64,000 bases of DNA from Planctomycetaceae bacterium (GTDB lineage: Bacteria > Planctomycetota > Planctomycetia > Planctomycetales > Planctomycetaceae), in NCBI GenBank assembly GCA_017795105.1, contig CP051247.1, positions 682,001 to 746,000 of the forward strand, written 5' to 3'. Positions within the stretch are counted from its first letter, which is position 1. Each line of letters begins with the position of its first letter. The notes beneath the pieces are model-generated. The model was given only the letters and a program-made list of their open reading frames with translations, ran no database searches and was not told the origin of the DNA. A program made the position numbers and the translations under genes. Shown here piece by piece: positions 10,677 through 19,473 of the stretch.

Positions 10677-11330
10677 TTATTCAGAGTCTGACTCATCCTG
10701 GGTATCCTGATCGGATCCGTGAGCCGGATCCCCCATCCGCTTGCTCCATGCCACCTTGAAGCGGTTGCGAGCTTCGGCCAGACGCCAGCGGATTGTGGCT
10801 TCCTTGCGACCGATGATGGCCGCGATTTCTGCCGTCGAAAAATTCTCCAGATCGCGAAGCACGAGCACCGAGCGGTATTTCTCGGGAAGCTCCTGCATGA
10901 CGCGACTGACCTCTTCACTGATATCGAGATTGTCCCGGGGGTCACTTGTGCCGGGATTCAGGGGCTGCTCGGGATTCACTTCACTGAACAGCGAGGTCCA
11001 GCCGCGACGTTTTCGCTTTCGCAGAAAATCCAAAGTCAGATTGACGCCAATCCGGAAGAGCCACGGGCCAAACCGACGGGACAGGTCGAACTGCTCGAGA
11101 TTTTCGTAAGCTCGAATGAACGCTTCCTGCGCGAGATCCTCAGCAAGCGTGTCATCACGGACAAACCGATAAATCACGCGATACAGGCGACTTTCGTAGC
11201 GTTCAACGAGCAAACGGAACGAACCCTGATCGCCGCGACGTACGTCTTCGACAAGACGGGCATCGCTGACCGAAGATGTCCGGTCGTCGAGCAGAATTTC
11301 TGTTTCAGATTCAGTCATACCTGTGAACAT
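10677..11330 (-). CDS. ECF-type RNA polymerase sigma factor
   Basis: 217 residues. It has sigma-70 region 2 (LVERYESRLYRVIYRFV, DDTLAEDLAQEAFIRAY, FGPWLFRIGVNLTLDFLR) and region 4 (LPEKYRSVLVLRDLENFS, then an HTH around EIAAIIGRKEATIRWRLAEAR). There are no regions 1.1 or 3, so it is an RpoE-like group 4 factor. The start may be the ATG at 11330 or the one at 11318; an AGGAA lies just upstream of the first. It is followed by a probable membrane anti-sigma factor, which suggests control by an envelope signal. No matching autoregulatory ECF promoter was recognised upstream. Confidence 0.92.
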   Translation of the reverse strand: MFTGMTESETEILLDDRTSSVSDARLVEDVRRGDQGSFRLLVERYESRLYRVIYRFVRDDTLAEDLAQEAFIRAYENLEQFDLSRRFGPWLFRIGVNLTLDFLRKRKRRGWTSLFSEVNPEQPLNPGTSDPRDNLDISEEVSRVMQELPEKYRSVLVLRDLENFSTAEIAAIIGRKEATIRWRLAEARNRFKVAWSKRMGDPAHGSDQDTQDESDSE

Positions 11331-11453
11331 TTCCTGTCGTGTAGTGTCACTTAATCATACGTATTTGAAGGCGTTCTGTTGGGAGTTTCTTGCCGGATCG
11401 ACAAAATCAGGATTCGATTACCGAATGTCGGCCTGAAGTTTGGGCGTCCAGAG

Positions 11454-11482
11454 TTGATTCGATGCCCGGTCCGCGATACAGT
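11454..11482 (+). promoter_or_regulatory. Promoter for tRNA-Leu
   Basis: TTGATT (11454-11459), a 17-base spacer and TACAGT (11477-11482) form a good sigma-70-type promoter. The expected transcription start is about 12 bases before the mature tRNA 5' end. Confidence 0.55.
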
Positions 11483-11501
11483 TCGCCTGTCCAAAGTGCC
11501 T

Positions 11502-11587
11502 GCCCAGATGGCGGAATTGGCAGACGCGCCAGGTTGAGGGCCTGGTGGGGTTAATACCCCGTGGAGGTTCGAATCCTCTTCTGGGCA
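11502..11587 (+). tRNA. tRNA-Leu (anticodon GAG)
   Basis: The 86-base sequence folds as a class II tRNA. The acceptor stem GCCCAGA pairs with TCTGGGC and the discriminator is A. The D arm has GGCGGAATTGGCAGACGC, the anticodon stem CCAGG/CCTGG encloses loop TTGAGGG (anticodon GAG), a long variable arm GGGGTTAATACCCC follows, and the T arm has GTTCGAATC. CCA is not encoded. It reads CUC/CUU codons. Confidence 0.96.
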
Positions 11588-11800
11588 CTTTGTTTTGCTC
11601 TGCTTCGGTGAACGTCAGACACACGGCCTGCTAACGCCGGGCCATTCGCCCGATGTCTGACCTGCTCTTCAGTTCACTGGCATGCTCTCCTCCGAGCGAC
11701 TTGTTTTCCCATCAGCGATCATTTATACCTGCGTTCATCGCAGAAGCTGATGCTGGCTTCATTCCAAGCGAAGTCACCACAAGTGCCGAGGAATTCCCGC

Positions 11801-13261
11801 ATGTTTCGCCGACCGACTGCTTTCATTTTGCTGCTCCTCGCAGCGTCCCAGCCTGCGGCAACCGCTGCTGAAGAATCTCGGCCCAATGTTCTGTTCATTA
11901 TCTGCGACGACCTGAACTGCGATCTGGGTTGCTACGGCGATGAACGAATCGAATCACCGAACATCGATCGTCTGGCGGAGCAGGGAGTACGGTTCGATCG
12001 GGCTTACTGTCAATTTCCCCTATGTGGGCCGAGCCGGGCTTCGTTTATGACGAGCCTGTATCCCGATCAGACTCTGGTGAAGCGAAACGCCCTCTACATT
12101 CGGGAACACCTGCCGAACGTGAGAACAATGTCTCAGATGTTCCGGGACGCGGGGTACATTGCGACGCGAATCGGCAAGATCTATCACTACAACGTTCCTC
12201 TGCATATCGGGACGAGTGGTCATGACGATCCGTACTCATGGGACATCACAGTCAACCCCCGCGGTCGCGATGTCATCGAGCAGGACAAAATCTTCAGTCT
12301 CGTCCCGGGCAGTTACGGCGGAACGCTCAGCTGGCTGTCCGCCGATGGAACCGACCGTGAACAGACCGATGGTATTGCTGCGGATGAAGCGATCGAACGG
12401 CTGAAAGGCTATGGGAAGTCGCAGGAGAACTTCTTTATGGCGGTCGGCCTGTACCGGCCCCACACTCCGTACGTGGCTCCTCACGACTACTTTCGGAAGT
12501 ATCCGGCCGACAAAATCGAGGTTCCGAAGGTGCCCGCCGGCTATCTCGACACGATTCCGCCGCCAGCCGCGAAATCTGTTCGGGCCAAAAAACACCAGAT
12601 CGATCTGGAAGACGATCTGGCCCGACAGGCGATTCAGGCCTATCACGCCACGATTACCTTTGCCGACGCCCAGATTGGTCGCATTCTCGACGCCCTCGAA
12701 GAAACCGGACTCGACGAGAACACGGTTGTGGTTTTCACGTCTGATCATGGATATCACATGGGCGAACATGGGCACTGGCAGAAGTCGACGCTGTTCGAGA
12801 ACGCGACCCGTGTCCCGCTCGTTATTGCTGGTCCCGGCGTTGAAGATCGTGGCGGCGTGGCCAAAGAACCCGTCGAGATGGTCGACTTCTATCCCACCCT
12901 GGCGGAGCTCTGCGGACTCAAAGCTCCCGGGACCGTGCAGGGCGACAGTCTTGCTGGAATCCTGAAAGACACCGCCAGCGAGAAACCCTCTTCTGCGCTC
13001 AGCCAGTTCGGGACCGGATACAGCCTGCGGACGGCTCGTTATCGATACACCGAATGGGGTGAGAACGGAGAACAGGGCAGGGAGCTTTACGATCACCAGG
13101 CCGATCCGGACGAACTGAAGAACCTCGCGAACGACGAAGCTTCACGCGACCTCGTCAATCGACTGGCCGAAGAACTGCACGAGCGTGTTCACGCCGCCGC
13201 CGAGCAACCAAAGGGGCTGACGCAGATCAAGTTTGAAAATCGTCGTCGGGTCAGAAAATAG
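11801..13261 (+). CDS. Secreted sulfatase, iduronate-2-sulfatase-like
   Basis: 486 residues from the ATG at 11801, which follows GAGGA and opens a signal peptide (MFRRPTAFILLLLAAS). Sulfatase signature: metal site NVLFIICDDLNCDLGCYG; formylglycine site Cys75 in CGPSR; IGKIYH; VVVFTSDHGYHMGEHG; and late residues WQKSTLFENATRVPL. The DDLNCD start and GEHGHWQKSTLFE block resemble iduronate-2-sulfatases. It probably removes sulfate from polysaccharides in the periplasm, and Cys75 must be oxidised by a maturation enzyme that is not in this window. A second sulfatase starts 24 bases after the stop, so the two form an operon. The true substrate is unknown. Confidence 0.93.
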   Translation: MFRRPTAFILLLLAASQPAATAAEESRPNVLFIICDDLNCDLGCYGDERIESPNIDRLAEQGVRFDRAYCQFPLCGPSRASFMTSLYPDQTLVKRNALYIREHLPNVRTMSQMFRDAGYIATRIGKIYHYNVPLHIGTSGHDDPYSWDITVNPRGRDVIEQDKIFSLVPGSYGGTLSWLSADGTDREQTDGIAADEAIERLKGYGKSQENFFMAVGLYRPHTPYVAPHDYFRKYPADKIEVPKVPAGYLDTIPPPAAKSVRAKKHQIDLEDDLARQAIQAYHATITFADAQIGRILDALEETGLDENTVVVFTSDHGYHMGEHGHWQKSTLFENATRVPLVIAGPGVEDRGGVAKEPVEMVDFYPTLAELCGLKAPGTVQGDSLAGILKDTASEKPSSALSQFGTGYSLRTARYRYTEWGENGEQGRELYDHQADPDELKNLANDEASRDLVNRLAEELHERVHAAAEQPKGLTQIKFENRRRVRK

Positions 13262-13285
13262 TCACAGTGTGATCAGGAAAGTCTG

Positions 13286-14704
13286 ATGCGGTATCTCACG
13301 ATCTTTTGTTGCCTGGCAACTCTCTTTTCTAGCGAGGCGGATCTTCCGGCGGCGGAGCGACGACCGAACATCCTCATCTTTCTGGCCGATGACCTCGGAT
13401 ATGCTGAATCGGCCTGGCGAAATGAGTCCGATCTGCCCACGCCGGGCATCGAGTCGATCCGCAGGAACGGCGTCTGCCTGACCGCAGGATATGTAACGGC
13501 TGCTTATTGCAGTCCGTCCCGGGCGGCTTTGATGACCGGCCGTTACCAGTCCCGATTCGGCTACGAGAAAAACCCGACAGGAGCGGCCAACGAAGATCCC
13601 GACATCGGCCTGCCCGTCAGCGAGACAACGCTGGCCACGCGGTTGAAAGACGCTGGTTATCGAACCGCACTCATCGGGAAATGGCACCTGGGTGGAACGG
13701 CCCGATATCATCCGCAGCGACGTGGGTTTGAAGACTTCTTCGGTTTCCTGCATGAAGGGCACTACTATGTGCCGCCCCCTTTTGACGGCGTGACCACGAT
13801 GCTGCGGGTCAAACGCCTGCCAGACGGGCAACAGGGGCGAGTCACGATCGGCTCGACGACCTATACCACTCATATGCGGCACGCCGAACCGGCCTACGAT
13901 GCCAACAATCCGATCCTGCGGAGCAGTCAGCCGGTCGAGGAATCCGAATATCTGACCGATGCGATCACGCGGGAAGCTCGTGATTTCATTGATCGGGCGA
14001 GTGATCAGCCCTTTTTCCTCTACGTGGCTTACAACGCGGTGCACAGTCCGCTGCAGGGTGCGGATTCCTACATGGAGAAGTTCAGTCACATCGATGACAT
14101 CCACCGCCGTATCTTCGCAGCCATGCTGGCCAACATGGACGACAGCGTGGCGGGCATCCTCGAGAGCCTCGCACAGAAGAACCTCGAAGACGACACTCTC
14201 GTCATCTTCCTGAGTGATAACGGAGGCCCGACGCGGGAGTTGACCTCGAGCAACGCCCCGTTTCGTGGAGAGAAGGGGGATATGTACGAAGGGGGCATTC
14301 GCGTCCCGTTCCTCATGCAGTGGAACGATCATCTCCCGGCCAATGTCGAGTACAACCAGGCTGTTTCGTCAGTCGATCTTGTTCCGACAATTCTCGCCGC
14401 GGCTGGCGAACAAATCCGGGCCGAAGAGACCGATGGCGTGAATCTGCTTCCTTATCTTACGGATCAGAGAGACGGTCCGCCCCACGAAGAACTGTTCTGG
14501 CGACAGCGACAGAAATCGGCCCTGCGGATCGGCGACTGGAAGCTGGTGAATAACAGTCGGAAGCAGAACGAACCGAAGTGGGAACTGTTCAACCTGAGCA
14601 ATGATGCGTCAGAAACGCACGACCTTGCTCATCGCGAACCCGAACGGCTCCGGAGAATGCTTGAACGCTGGAATGAAATTGCAGCCGAGATGCCGGAGCA
14701 GTAG
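13286..14704 (+). CDS. Secreted arylsulfatase-family protein
   Basis: 472 residues with a short signal peptide (MRYLTIFCCLATLFSSEA) and a good ribosome site (AGGAAAG, 7 bases). Motifs: NILIFLADDLGYAE, formylglycine site Cys75 in CSPSR with the following AALMTGRYQSRFGYE, IGKWHLGG, and VIFLSDNGGP. The C-terminal FRGEKGDMYEGGIRVPF block is typical of arylsulfatase A-type enzymes. It lies 24 bases after the preceding sulfatase and is probably translated from the same mRNA, but the two are only distantly similar, so they may act on different sulfate positions of one polymer (inference). Confidence 0.93.
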   Translation: MRYLTIFCCLATLFSSEADLPAAERRPNILIFLADDLGYAESAWRNESDLPTPGIESIRRNGVCLTAGYVTAAYCSPSRAALMTGRYQSRFGYEKNPTGAANEDPDIGLPVSETTLATRLKDAGYRTALIGKWHLGGTARYHPQRRGFEDFFGFLHEGHYYVPPPFDGVTTMLRVKRLPDGQQGRVTIGSTTYTTHMRHAEPAYDANNPILRSSQPVEESEYLTDAITREARDFIDRASDQPFFLYVAYNAVHSPLQGADSYMEKFSHIDDIHRRIFAAMLANMDDSVAGILESLAQKNLEDDTLVIFLSDNGGPTRELTSSNAPFRGEKGDMYEGGIRVPFLMQWNDHLPANVEYNQAVSSVDLVPTILAAAGEQIRAEETDGVNLLPYLTDQRDGPPHEELFWRQRQKSALRIGDWKLVNNSRKQNEPKWELFNLSNDASETHDLAHREPERLRRMLERWNEIAAEMPEQ

Positions 14705-14808
14705 GGCACATTGCCCGACTGGGTAACAACACACGAGCACTGGAAGGCCGGCAAGAGCCCCAGCTCACGTTGCTGGTGGCCTCGGCATTTCCGCGAAATC
14801 TGATCCCG

Positions 14809-15630
14809 TCAGGACTTCGAACGTCCAACCACCGGCCTCGGGAAGGGATCCGCCGAGCGGCTGTTTTTCGACAGAAGCGTGTCGGGAGCCTTGCGACCGA
14901 AAGCCGACAGCCGGCCTTCGTTGTAGACCTGAAGCATCAGCTCTTCGAGACGCGGCTCGTTCGTCCACCGTTTCGAGACTCGATCATTGTCGATCTCAAC
15001 GTGCACGAGGGCTTCGCCGCGAGGACGTTCCTGCTTCTGGAAGAAGCCACGGTGAGACAACTCGGCGAGCAGAATATCGATTTCCTCTTTCGGAAGATCG
15101 AGTTCCCAGATTTCCTCGCCGTGTGAGACGGGCTGGGTTCGACTGTCGTCAAATCCAAGCAGACGTCCCGGAGTATCACGGGCCGACTTGAGCAGGCCTT
15201 TCACATGTCGCTGCAGCGGAAAGGCCATCTCGTCCTCTTTGGCGGCACTGGGAGAATGCCGCGTGATGATCAGGCGGGCCAGTCCTTTTTCCATGTCGCC
15301 ACTGGGATGAGGATAAATCAGCTGAAAGCGAGCCCGGGACCAGCGTTCTTCGGCAAAACGGTCGTCATCGGCTGGCTTCCCGTCAATCAGCGAACCGGAC
15401 ACCGTCCGAATGGGACTGGGAATCAGAGACTTTGCGCGGGGAGCCGTATCGGTTTCATAACTGAGCGAGAAGTCTTCGTATTCCGCAACCGAGGTTCCGG
15501 GGGTCTCGTCAATTTCGCCGATGGTCATCCGGGAATGCTGACAGCCGATCGAGAACGTCAGCCCCCCCATGACAATCATCGCAACGATGCGTCTGACGAA
15601 AAAATCTGGTTTAGGAAACCTGAGAAACAT
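14809..15630 (-). CDS. Exported protein of unknown function
   Basis: 273 residues from the ATG at 15630 (an in-frame TTG at 15639 is possible). The N-terminus has a basic stretch and a hydrophobic segment (VRRIVAMIVMGGLTFSIGC). The Cys could be a lipobox, but Ser at -3 is unusual. The rest is mixed alpha/beta with many charged residues (SHGEEIWELDLPKEEIDILL, FFQKQERPRGEALVHVEID) and no catalytic motif I recognise. It converges on the sulfatase pair with about 100 bases between stops. I would expect a planctomycete-specific lipoprotein or periplasmic protein; no function can be assigned. Confidence 0.7.
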   Translation of the reverse strand: MFLRFPKPDFFVRRIVAMIVMGGLTFSIGCQHSRMTIGEIDETPGTSVAEYEDFSLSYETDTAPRAKSLIPSPIRTVSGSLIDGKPADDDRFAEERWSRARFQLIYPHPSGDMEKGLARLIITRHSPSAAKEDEMAFPLQRHVKGLLKSARDTPGRLLGFDDSRTQPVSHGEEIWELDLPKEEIDILLAELSHRGFFQKQERPRGEALVHVEIDNDRVSKRWTNEPRLEELMLQVYNEGRLSAFGRKAPDTLLSKNSRSADPFPRPVVGRSKS

Positions 15631-15639
15631 TTGGCCCAA

Positions 15640-16200
15640 CTTCGTCCCGTAGTCGTAACTTGAGGCAGCCGAAATAGATTCACTGCGCAGAGCTTCCGGC
15701 GAAGGTCTCGCTGCAGAAGCCGGTATCAGAGCATCAAATCCGTCGATTCAGCCCCGTTTTCCCTCATCAGGTGCCGTCTTCCCAAGAGAAACAGGCGGCA
15801 CCGTCCCAGCATTCGGTATCGTCCAGAAACGCAGGCGAATCAAGGAAATCGATGCATTCCAACCAACCGGACCGGCAGTCCGGTCCGGTCAGGTAAACTT
15901 TGTGGCCGGCTGCGTGATCGTTGTGGGCATTTGGCCAGTCGAGCGAACGAAACCACAAAAGTTCGCTGAGTCTGGAAGAGGTTCCGGGTTCTGCTGTTAC
16001 ATTCCGCAGCGACGCTCAAAAGTTTCCGGCAAAACCGAAATCGGGAAAAACTTTTCATTGTATGCACTGAAGAATGCACGATAGCATTAGGGAAGGGTCG
16101 CGCAAGAACTTCCCGCTGTACGTCTGCCTTCAATCTCCGCGGACGTGGTCATCGCGACGATGTCAGTCCCGCTGGTTCCCGATACCGCGAGGTTTTTCTC
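15640..16200. other. Long intergenic stretch between divergent genes
   Basis: About 560 bases separate the minus-strand hypothetical from the plus-strand Gly-rich protein. It contains a perfect 10-bp GC-rich hairpin at 15866-15889 (ACCGGACCGG-CAGT-CCGGTCCGGT) and one possible short minus-strand gene, listed separately. No tRNA, strong promoter or longer gene was recognised. Confidence 0.5.
15767..15958 (-). CDS. Possible short Trp/Asp/Cys-rich protein
   Basis: A 63-codon frame from a TTG ends with ...FLDDTECWDGAACFSWEDGT. Its composition and mostly C or G third positions look more like coding DNA than the surrounding shadow frames. The frame stays open for about 19 more codons upstream, without an ATG and without a clear ribosome site. 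It could be a small real gene, the remnant of a broken one, or chance. The hairpin at 15866-15889 lies inside it. I recognise no family. Confidence 0.2.
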   Translation of the reverse strand: MWFRSLDWPNAHNDHAAGHKVYLTGPDCRSGWLECIDFLDSPAFLDDTECWDGAACFSWEDGT

Positions 16201-17037
16201 ATGATGTTGCTGAATTCAATGAAATCCCGTTTCTCTCTGGCAGCCGCGCTCTGCGTCGCGTTCGGGGCCCTGTCCTTCGCGCAGGCTGGCAAGCTGAGTC
16301 AGCAGCCAATCCGAAAGCTTTCTTACGATCCAGGTGCCGAAAAAGTCGAACTCTTCGCCGGGATCGAAGAAGAAACCATCGCCTACACGATGATTATGAA
16401 GGACTCCAAGGACGGAACACTGTTCCTGGAGAACAAGACGGACAAGCCGATTTCGGTTCAGATGCCTCCCGCCCTGGTCGGCGTGCAGATTCTCGCTCAG
16501 TTCGATGATGGCCTCGGTGGCGGTCTCGGCGGTGATGGTGGTGGCGGGGGTGGACAGCAGGCTGTCGGCGGTGGTGGACAGACCGGTTTTGGTGGAGGAT
16601 TCGACGCCGGTGGTGGTGGAGGGGGATTCTTCTCCATTCCGCCGCAGAAGATGATCGCCGTTCCTCTGAACACGGTTTGCCTGGAGCACGGCAAAAAAGA
16701 GCCGACTCCCCGCGCTAACTATAAGCTCGTCAAGCCAGAAGAATTCTCCGATGATGAATCGCTGCATCACCTGCTCGCCCTGATCGGCACCGGACGGGTG
16801 AATAAGGACGTGGCTCAGGCCGCAGCCTGGAACATCAGCAGCGGAATGAGCTGGCGTCAACTGGCCAGCAAGACGGAAAACAACTATGGTCCGGCCGGTC
16901 CCCGTCGCGTCTTCAGCAACGGACACCTGCTGGCTGCTCAGAACCTCGTCGCACTGGCTACGGCCAAAGCTCGGGAAAATGAGTCGGGAACACCAGCCGC
17001 CGAGACGGCCGTTCCTTCCCGCGTTGGCCGCGAATAG
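16201..17037 (+). CDS. Exported Gly-rich protein of unknown function
   Basis: 278 residues with a GAGG ribosome site and a signal peptide (MKSRFSLAAALCVAFGALSFAQA). A beta-rich N-terminal part (YTMIMKDSKDGTLFLENKTD) is followed by a poly-Gly segment (about 103-142, GGDGGGGGG and GGGFDAGGGGGGFF). A C-terminal helical part contains LLALIGTGRVNKDVAQAAAW and SGMSWRQLASK. The layout recalls planctomycete proteins whose C-terminus resembles a repeat-free ARM/HEAT-like helical segment, but I cannot name a family. Two conserved-looking features are the N-terminal statement of unmet interactions (FLENKTDKPISVQMPPAL) and the single Cys before HGKKEPTP. A bidirectional terminator follows. Confidence 0.75.
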   Translation: MMLLNSMKSRFSLAAALCVAFGALSFAQAGKLSQQPIRKLSYDPGAEKVELFAGIEEETIAYTMIMKDSKDGTLFLENKTDKPISVQMPPALVGVQILAQFDDGLGGGLGGDGGGGGGQQAVGGGGQTGFGGGFDAGGGGGGFFSIPPQKMIAVPLNTVCLEHGKKEPTPRANYKLVKPEEFSDDESLHHLLALIGTGRVNKDVAQAAAWNISSGMSWRQLASKTENNYGPAGPRRVFSNGHLLAAQNLVALATAKARENESGTPAAETAVPSRVGRE

Positions 17038-17063
17038 TAAGCGGACCGATCGAAGCTGAACAC

Positions 17064-17106
17064 AAAAAGCTCCGTGGAAGTGTCATTCTTCCACGGAGCT
17101 TTTTCT
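17064..17106. terminator. Bidirectional intrinsic terminator
   Basis: AAAAAGCTCCGTGGAAG pairs perfectly with CTTCCACGGAGCTTTTT across a 7-base loop. It has A and T runs on both flanks and lies between two convergent stop codons (17037 and 17129). It should terminate both strands. Confidence 0.9.
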
Positions 17107-17128
17107 ATGGGGACCGCAGCAATGCCTC

Positions 17129-18229
17129 TTACTCGCTCTTGAGAACGTCGTTGAAAAATTCCAGCACGTCCTTCTGAATCTCCGACGTGTGGAAGGGGCC
17201 ATGTTCTCCTCCTTCGACCGTGATCATCTCAACTTCGACGCCCGCTTTTTCAAGCTGCTCTTCCAGCACTTCGCTCTGCTCGACAGGCACGACAGGATCC
17301 TTGTCGCCGTGGTAAATGAGGAAGGGGGGATCGCTCGAAGAAATGTACGTAAGTGGCGAGGCGGCTTTCGCTTGCTCGATCGACTGGGAAGGAACGCCCC
17401 CCAATAGCCGCGCTTCAGGAGACCCCGGGGCGTCGTGCCGGAGCTTCGACTTCACTTCGCCATGGTCCATCGCCAGAAAATCGGTCGGCCCGTAGAAATC
17501 GCAGACGGCCTGAACAGAGCCGTCGCCGGCAGTTACGCCCAGATCTCCCTCGGTCTCGGGAGCATCGCCGGTTGTCCCCAGCAGGGCGACCAGATGTCCT
17601 CCAGCCGATGACCCCCAGACGCCGACCCGATTCGAATCGATGTGATATTTGTCGGCATTCGCTTTTAGAAAACGAATAGCTGCCTTGCAGTCATGCATCT
17701 GAGCAGGGAACACCGCATGACCACTGAGACGGTAGTTGATGCTGGCCACGACGTATCCCTGGTCGAGCAGATACAGGATCGGGCAGCGGTCTTTACTCCC
17801 GTTCTGCCAGCCGCCGCCGTGGATCCAGACGACAACCGGAGCCTTCCCCTGGATCCCTTTGGGCACGTAAACATCCAGCGCCTGCCGTTCGTGGCCTTCC
17901 TCAACGTACGCCACGTTTCGAAACTCATCGAATTTCGAATTCGGTCGTCGTTGTCCGTTCTGGAGGGCAGACTGACGCGTCGCCTGTATCTCCCTTCGAG
18001 TCACGACACCGTCCTTGTTTGTATCCGCCCGCCTGAAAATTGGGCGCATCTGCCCGGGAATCTCGTCCAGTTGCAGTTGCCCGTCCTGATTGCGATCAAG
18101 TTCCTCCAACGAAGGACGATTCCTCGGACGGCGTGAATTGTCCGACTGGGCGAACAGCAGAGAAACACTCAACACCCCAAGAGAGGCAACAGCAAGGCTT
18201 CTTCGATAGCGACCGGGACGACTGAGCAT
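17129..18229 (-). CDS. Secreted alpha/beta hydrolase (esterase) with EF-hands
   Basis: 366 residues; AGGAG ribosome site; signal peptide around RRSLAVASLGVLSVSLLFA. Two EF-hand-type calcium loops come first (DRNQDGQLQLDE 45-56 and DTNKDGVVTRRE 69-80). A BD-FAE/carboxylesterase-like alpha/beta hydrolase follows: oxyanion HGGG (137-140), nucleophile Ser208 (WGSSAGGH), Asp311 (HGDKDPVVP) and His343 (GGEHGPF). It probably cleaves ester groups such as acetyl or feruloyl from polysaccharides in the periplasm. EF-hand domains ahead of enzymes are common in planctomycete exported proteins. It sits downstream of recA on the same strand, separated by a weak hairpin. Confidence 0.88.
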   Translation of the reverse strand: MLSRPGRYRRSLAVASLGVLSVSLLFAQSDNSRRPRNRPSLEELDRNQDGQLQLDEIPGQMRPIFRRADTNKDGVVTRREIQATRQSALQNGQRRPNSKFDEFRNVAYVEEGHERQALDVYVPKGIQGKAPVVVWIHGGGWQNGSKDRCPILYLLDQGYVVASINYRLSGHAVFPAQMHDCKAAIRFLKANADKYHIDSNRVGVWGSSAGGHLVALLGTTGDAPETEGDLGVTAGDGSVQAVCDFYGPTDFLAMDHGEVKSKLRHDAPGSPEARLLGGVPSQSIEQAKAASPLTYISSSDPPFLIYHGDKDPVVPVEQSEVLEEQLEKAGVEVEMITVEGGEHGPFHTSEIQKDVLEFFNDVLKSE

Positions 18230-18282
18230 GAGGACTCCTGCAAAAGACGAAAGGACCGTAGGGACAACTCCACCTGGTCTTT

Positions 18283-18303
18283 AAACACAGACGGACTGTG
18301 TTT
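18283..18303 (-). terminator. Hairpin downstream of recA
   Basis: An 8-bp stem AAACACAG/CTGTGTTT with a 5-base loop lies 44 bases after the recA stop and 54 bases before the next start. The U-tract is short and interrupted, so it may be a weak terminator. Its dyad shape would also fit an operator. Confidence 0.35.
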
Positions 18304-18346
18304 GACTCGGACAATTCCGCAGATCCGGAGAATCGCCCCGATTTCG

Positions 18347-19432
18347 CTATTCTTCTGCTTCCGCCGTTTCCAGCTCCTCCGATCCGGTGACTGCGACGCC
18401 TTCGAATCCTTTTTTCTCGAGAACTTTCACGCGAATCTCGGCTGTCGCATCCGGGTTCTCGACAAGGAACTGTCGGGCCTTTTCACGCCCTTGACCAAGC
18501 CGGGTTGAACCGTAACTGAACCAGCTGCCGGATCGCTCCACAATGCGTTCGCCGACGGCAAGATCGAGAAGATCGGCTTCGTAGCTGATACCGCAGGTAT
18601 TGAGCATATCGAACTCGGCAACGCGGAAGGGAGGGGCGACCTTGTTCTTTACGATCTTGGCTTTCATACGAATTCCCGTCGTTTCATCGCCTTCCTTCAG
18701 CGTGCTGATCTTTCGCACGTCGACACGGCAGGAGCAATAGAACTTCAGGGCGCGTCCACCCGGGGTCGTTTCCGGACTGCCGAACATGACGCCAATCTTC
18801 TCACGAATCTGGTTGATGAAGACCACCGTCGTTTTGGCTTTGGCAATCGCCCCGGTCAGCTTTCGCATTGCTTGACTCATCATTCGAGCCTGCAGACCGA
18901 CATGCGTATCGCCGATCTCGCCGTCGAGTTCGGCCTTCGGCACCAGAGCAGCAACCGAGTCGACGACAATGATGTCGACCGCGTTTGATTTGATCAGCAT
19001 CTCGGCGATCTGCAGACCTTCTTCTCCGTAGGAGGGCTGACTGACCAGCAGATCCTCCAGATTGACGCCCAGACGCTTCGCCCAGGACGGATCGAGGGCG
19101 TGTTCGGCGTCGACGAAGGCCGCCACGCCTCCCTGTTTCTGGGCACTCGCAATCGCATGCAGGGCCAGAGTCGTTTTACCACTCGATTCCGGACCGAACA
19201 GCTCGATGATTCGTCCGCGGGGATAGCCCTTACCGCCAAGTGCCAGATCGAGCGAGATTGATCCGGTCGGGATCCCTTTGACGTCGTCCACGGCGTTCTC
19301 GGAAAGCCGCATGATCGAACCTTTTCCGAACGCCTTCTCGATCTGCCCCAGAGCATTGTCGAGAACCTTGCCGGAACTGCCATTTTCGGAGGACGATGAC
19401 GAAGAGTTATTCCGTGAGCGTGCTTTGGCCAT
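18347..19432 (-). CDS. recA: Recombinase RecA
   Basis: 361 residues from the ATG at 19432 (AAAGGA, 8 bases before). The longer frame to 19516 would include the promoter. Walker A GPESSGKT (80-87), FVDAEHALDPSWAKRLGV, IIVVDSVAALVPKAELDGE, VFINQIREKIGVMFG with TTPGGRALKFY (L2 region), and C-terminal SYGSTRLGQGREKARQFL are all RecA signatures. A Ser/Asn-rich N-terminal extension (RSRNNSSSSSSENGSS) is longer than in E. coli RecA. It catalyses homologous strand exchange and LexA autocleavage. A well-formed promoter with a palindromic -10 region lies upstream, so SOS-type repression is plausible but not shown. Confidence 0.98.
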   Translation of the reverse strand: MAKARSRNNSSSSSSENGSSGKVLDNALGQIEKAFGKGSIMRLSENAVDDVKGIPTGSISLDLALGGKGYPRGRIIELFGPESSGKTTLALHAIASAQKQGGVAAFVDAEHALDPSWAKRLGVNLEDLLVSQPSYGEEGLQIAEMLIKSNAVDIIVVDSVAALVPKAELDGEIGDTHVGLQARMMSQAMRKLTGAIAKAKTTVVFINQIREKIGVMFGSPETTPGGRALKFYCSCRVDVRKISTLKEGDETTGIRMKAKIVKNKVAPPFRVAEFDMLNTCGISYEADLLDLAVGERIVERSGSWFSYGSTRLGQGREKARQFLVENPDATAEIRVKVLEKKGFEGVAVTGSEELETAEAEE

Positions 19433-19473
19433 GAACCAGTCCTTTGTGTATGGATTAAGGGAAAACCCCGATA

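Noticed and set aside
10719..11354. 211-codon plus-strand open frame
   Set aside because: Antisense to the ECF sigma gene.
11418..11624. Minus-strand 68-codon frame across tRNA-Leu
   Set aside because: It is the antisense translation of the tRNA; its RGFEPPRGINPTRPSTW-type sequence is a well-known spurious protein produced from tRNA-Leu genes.
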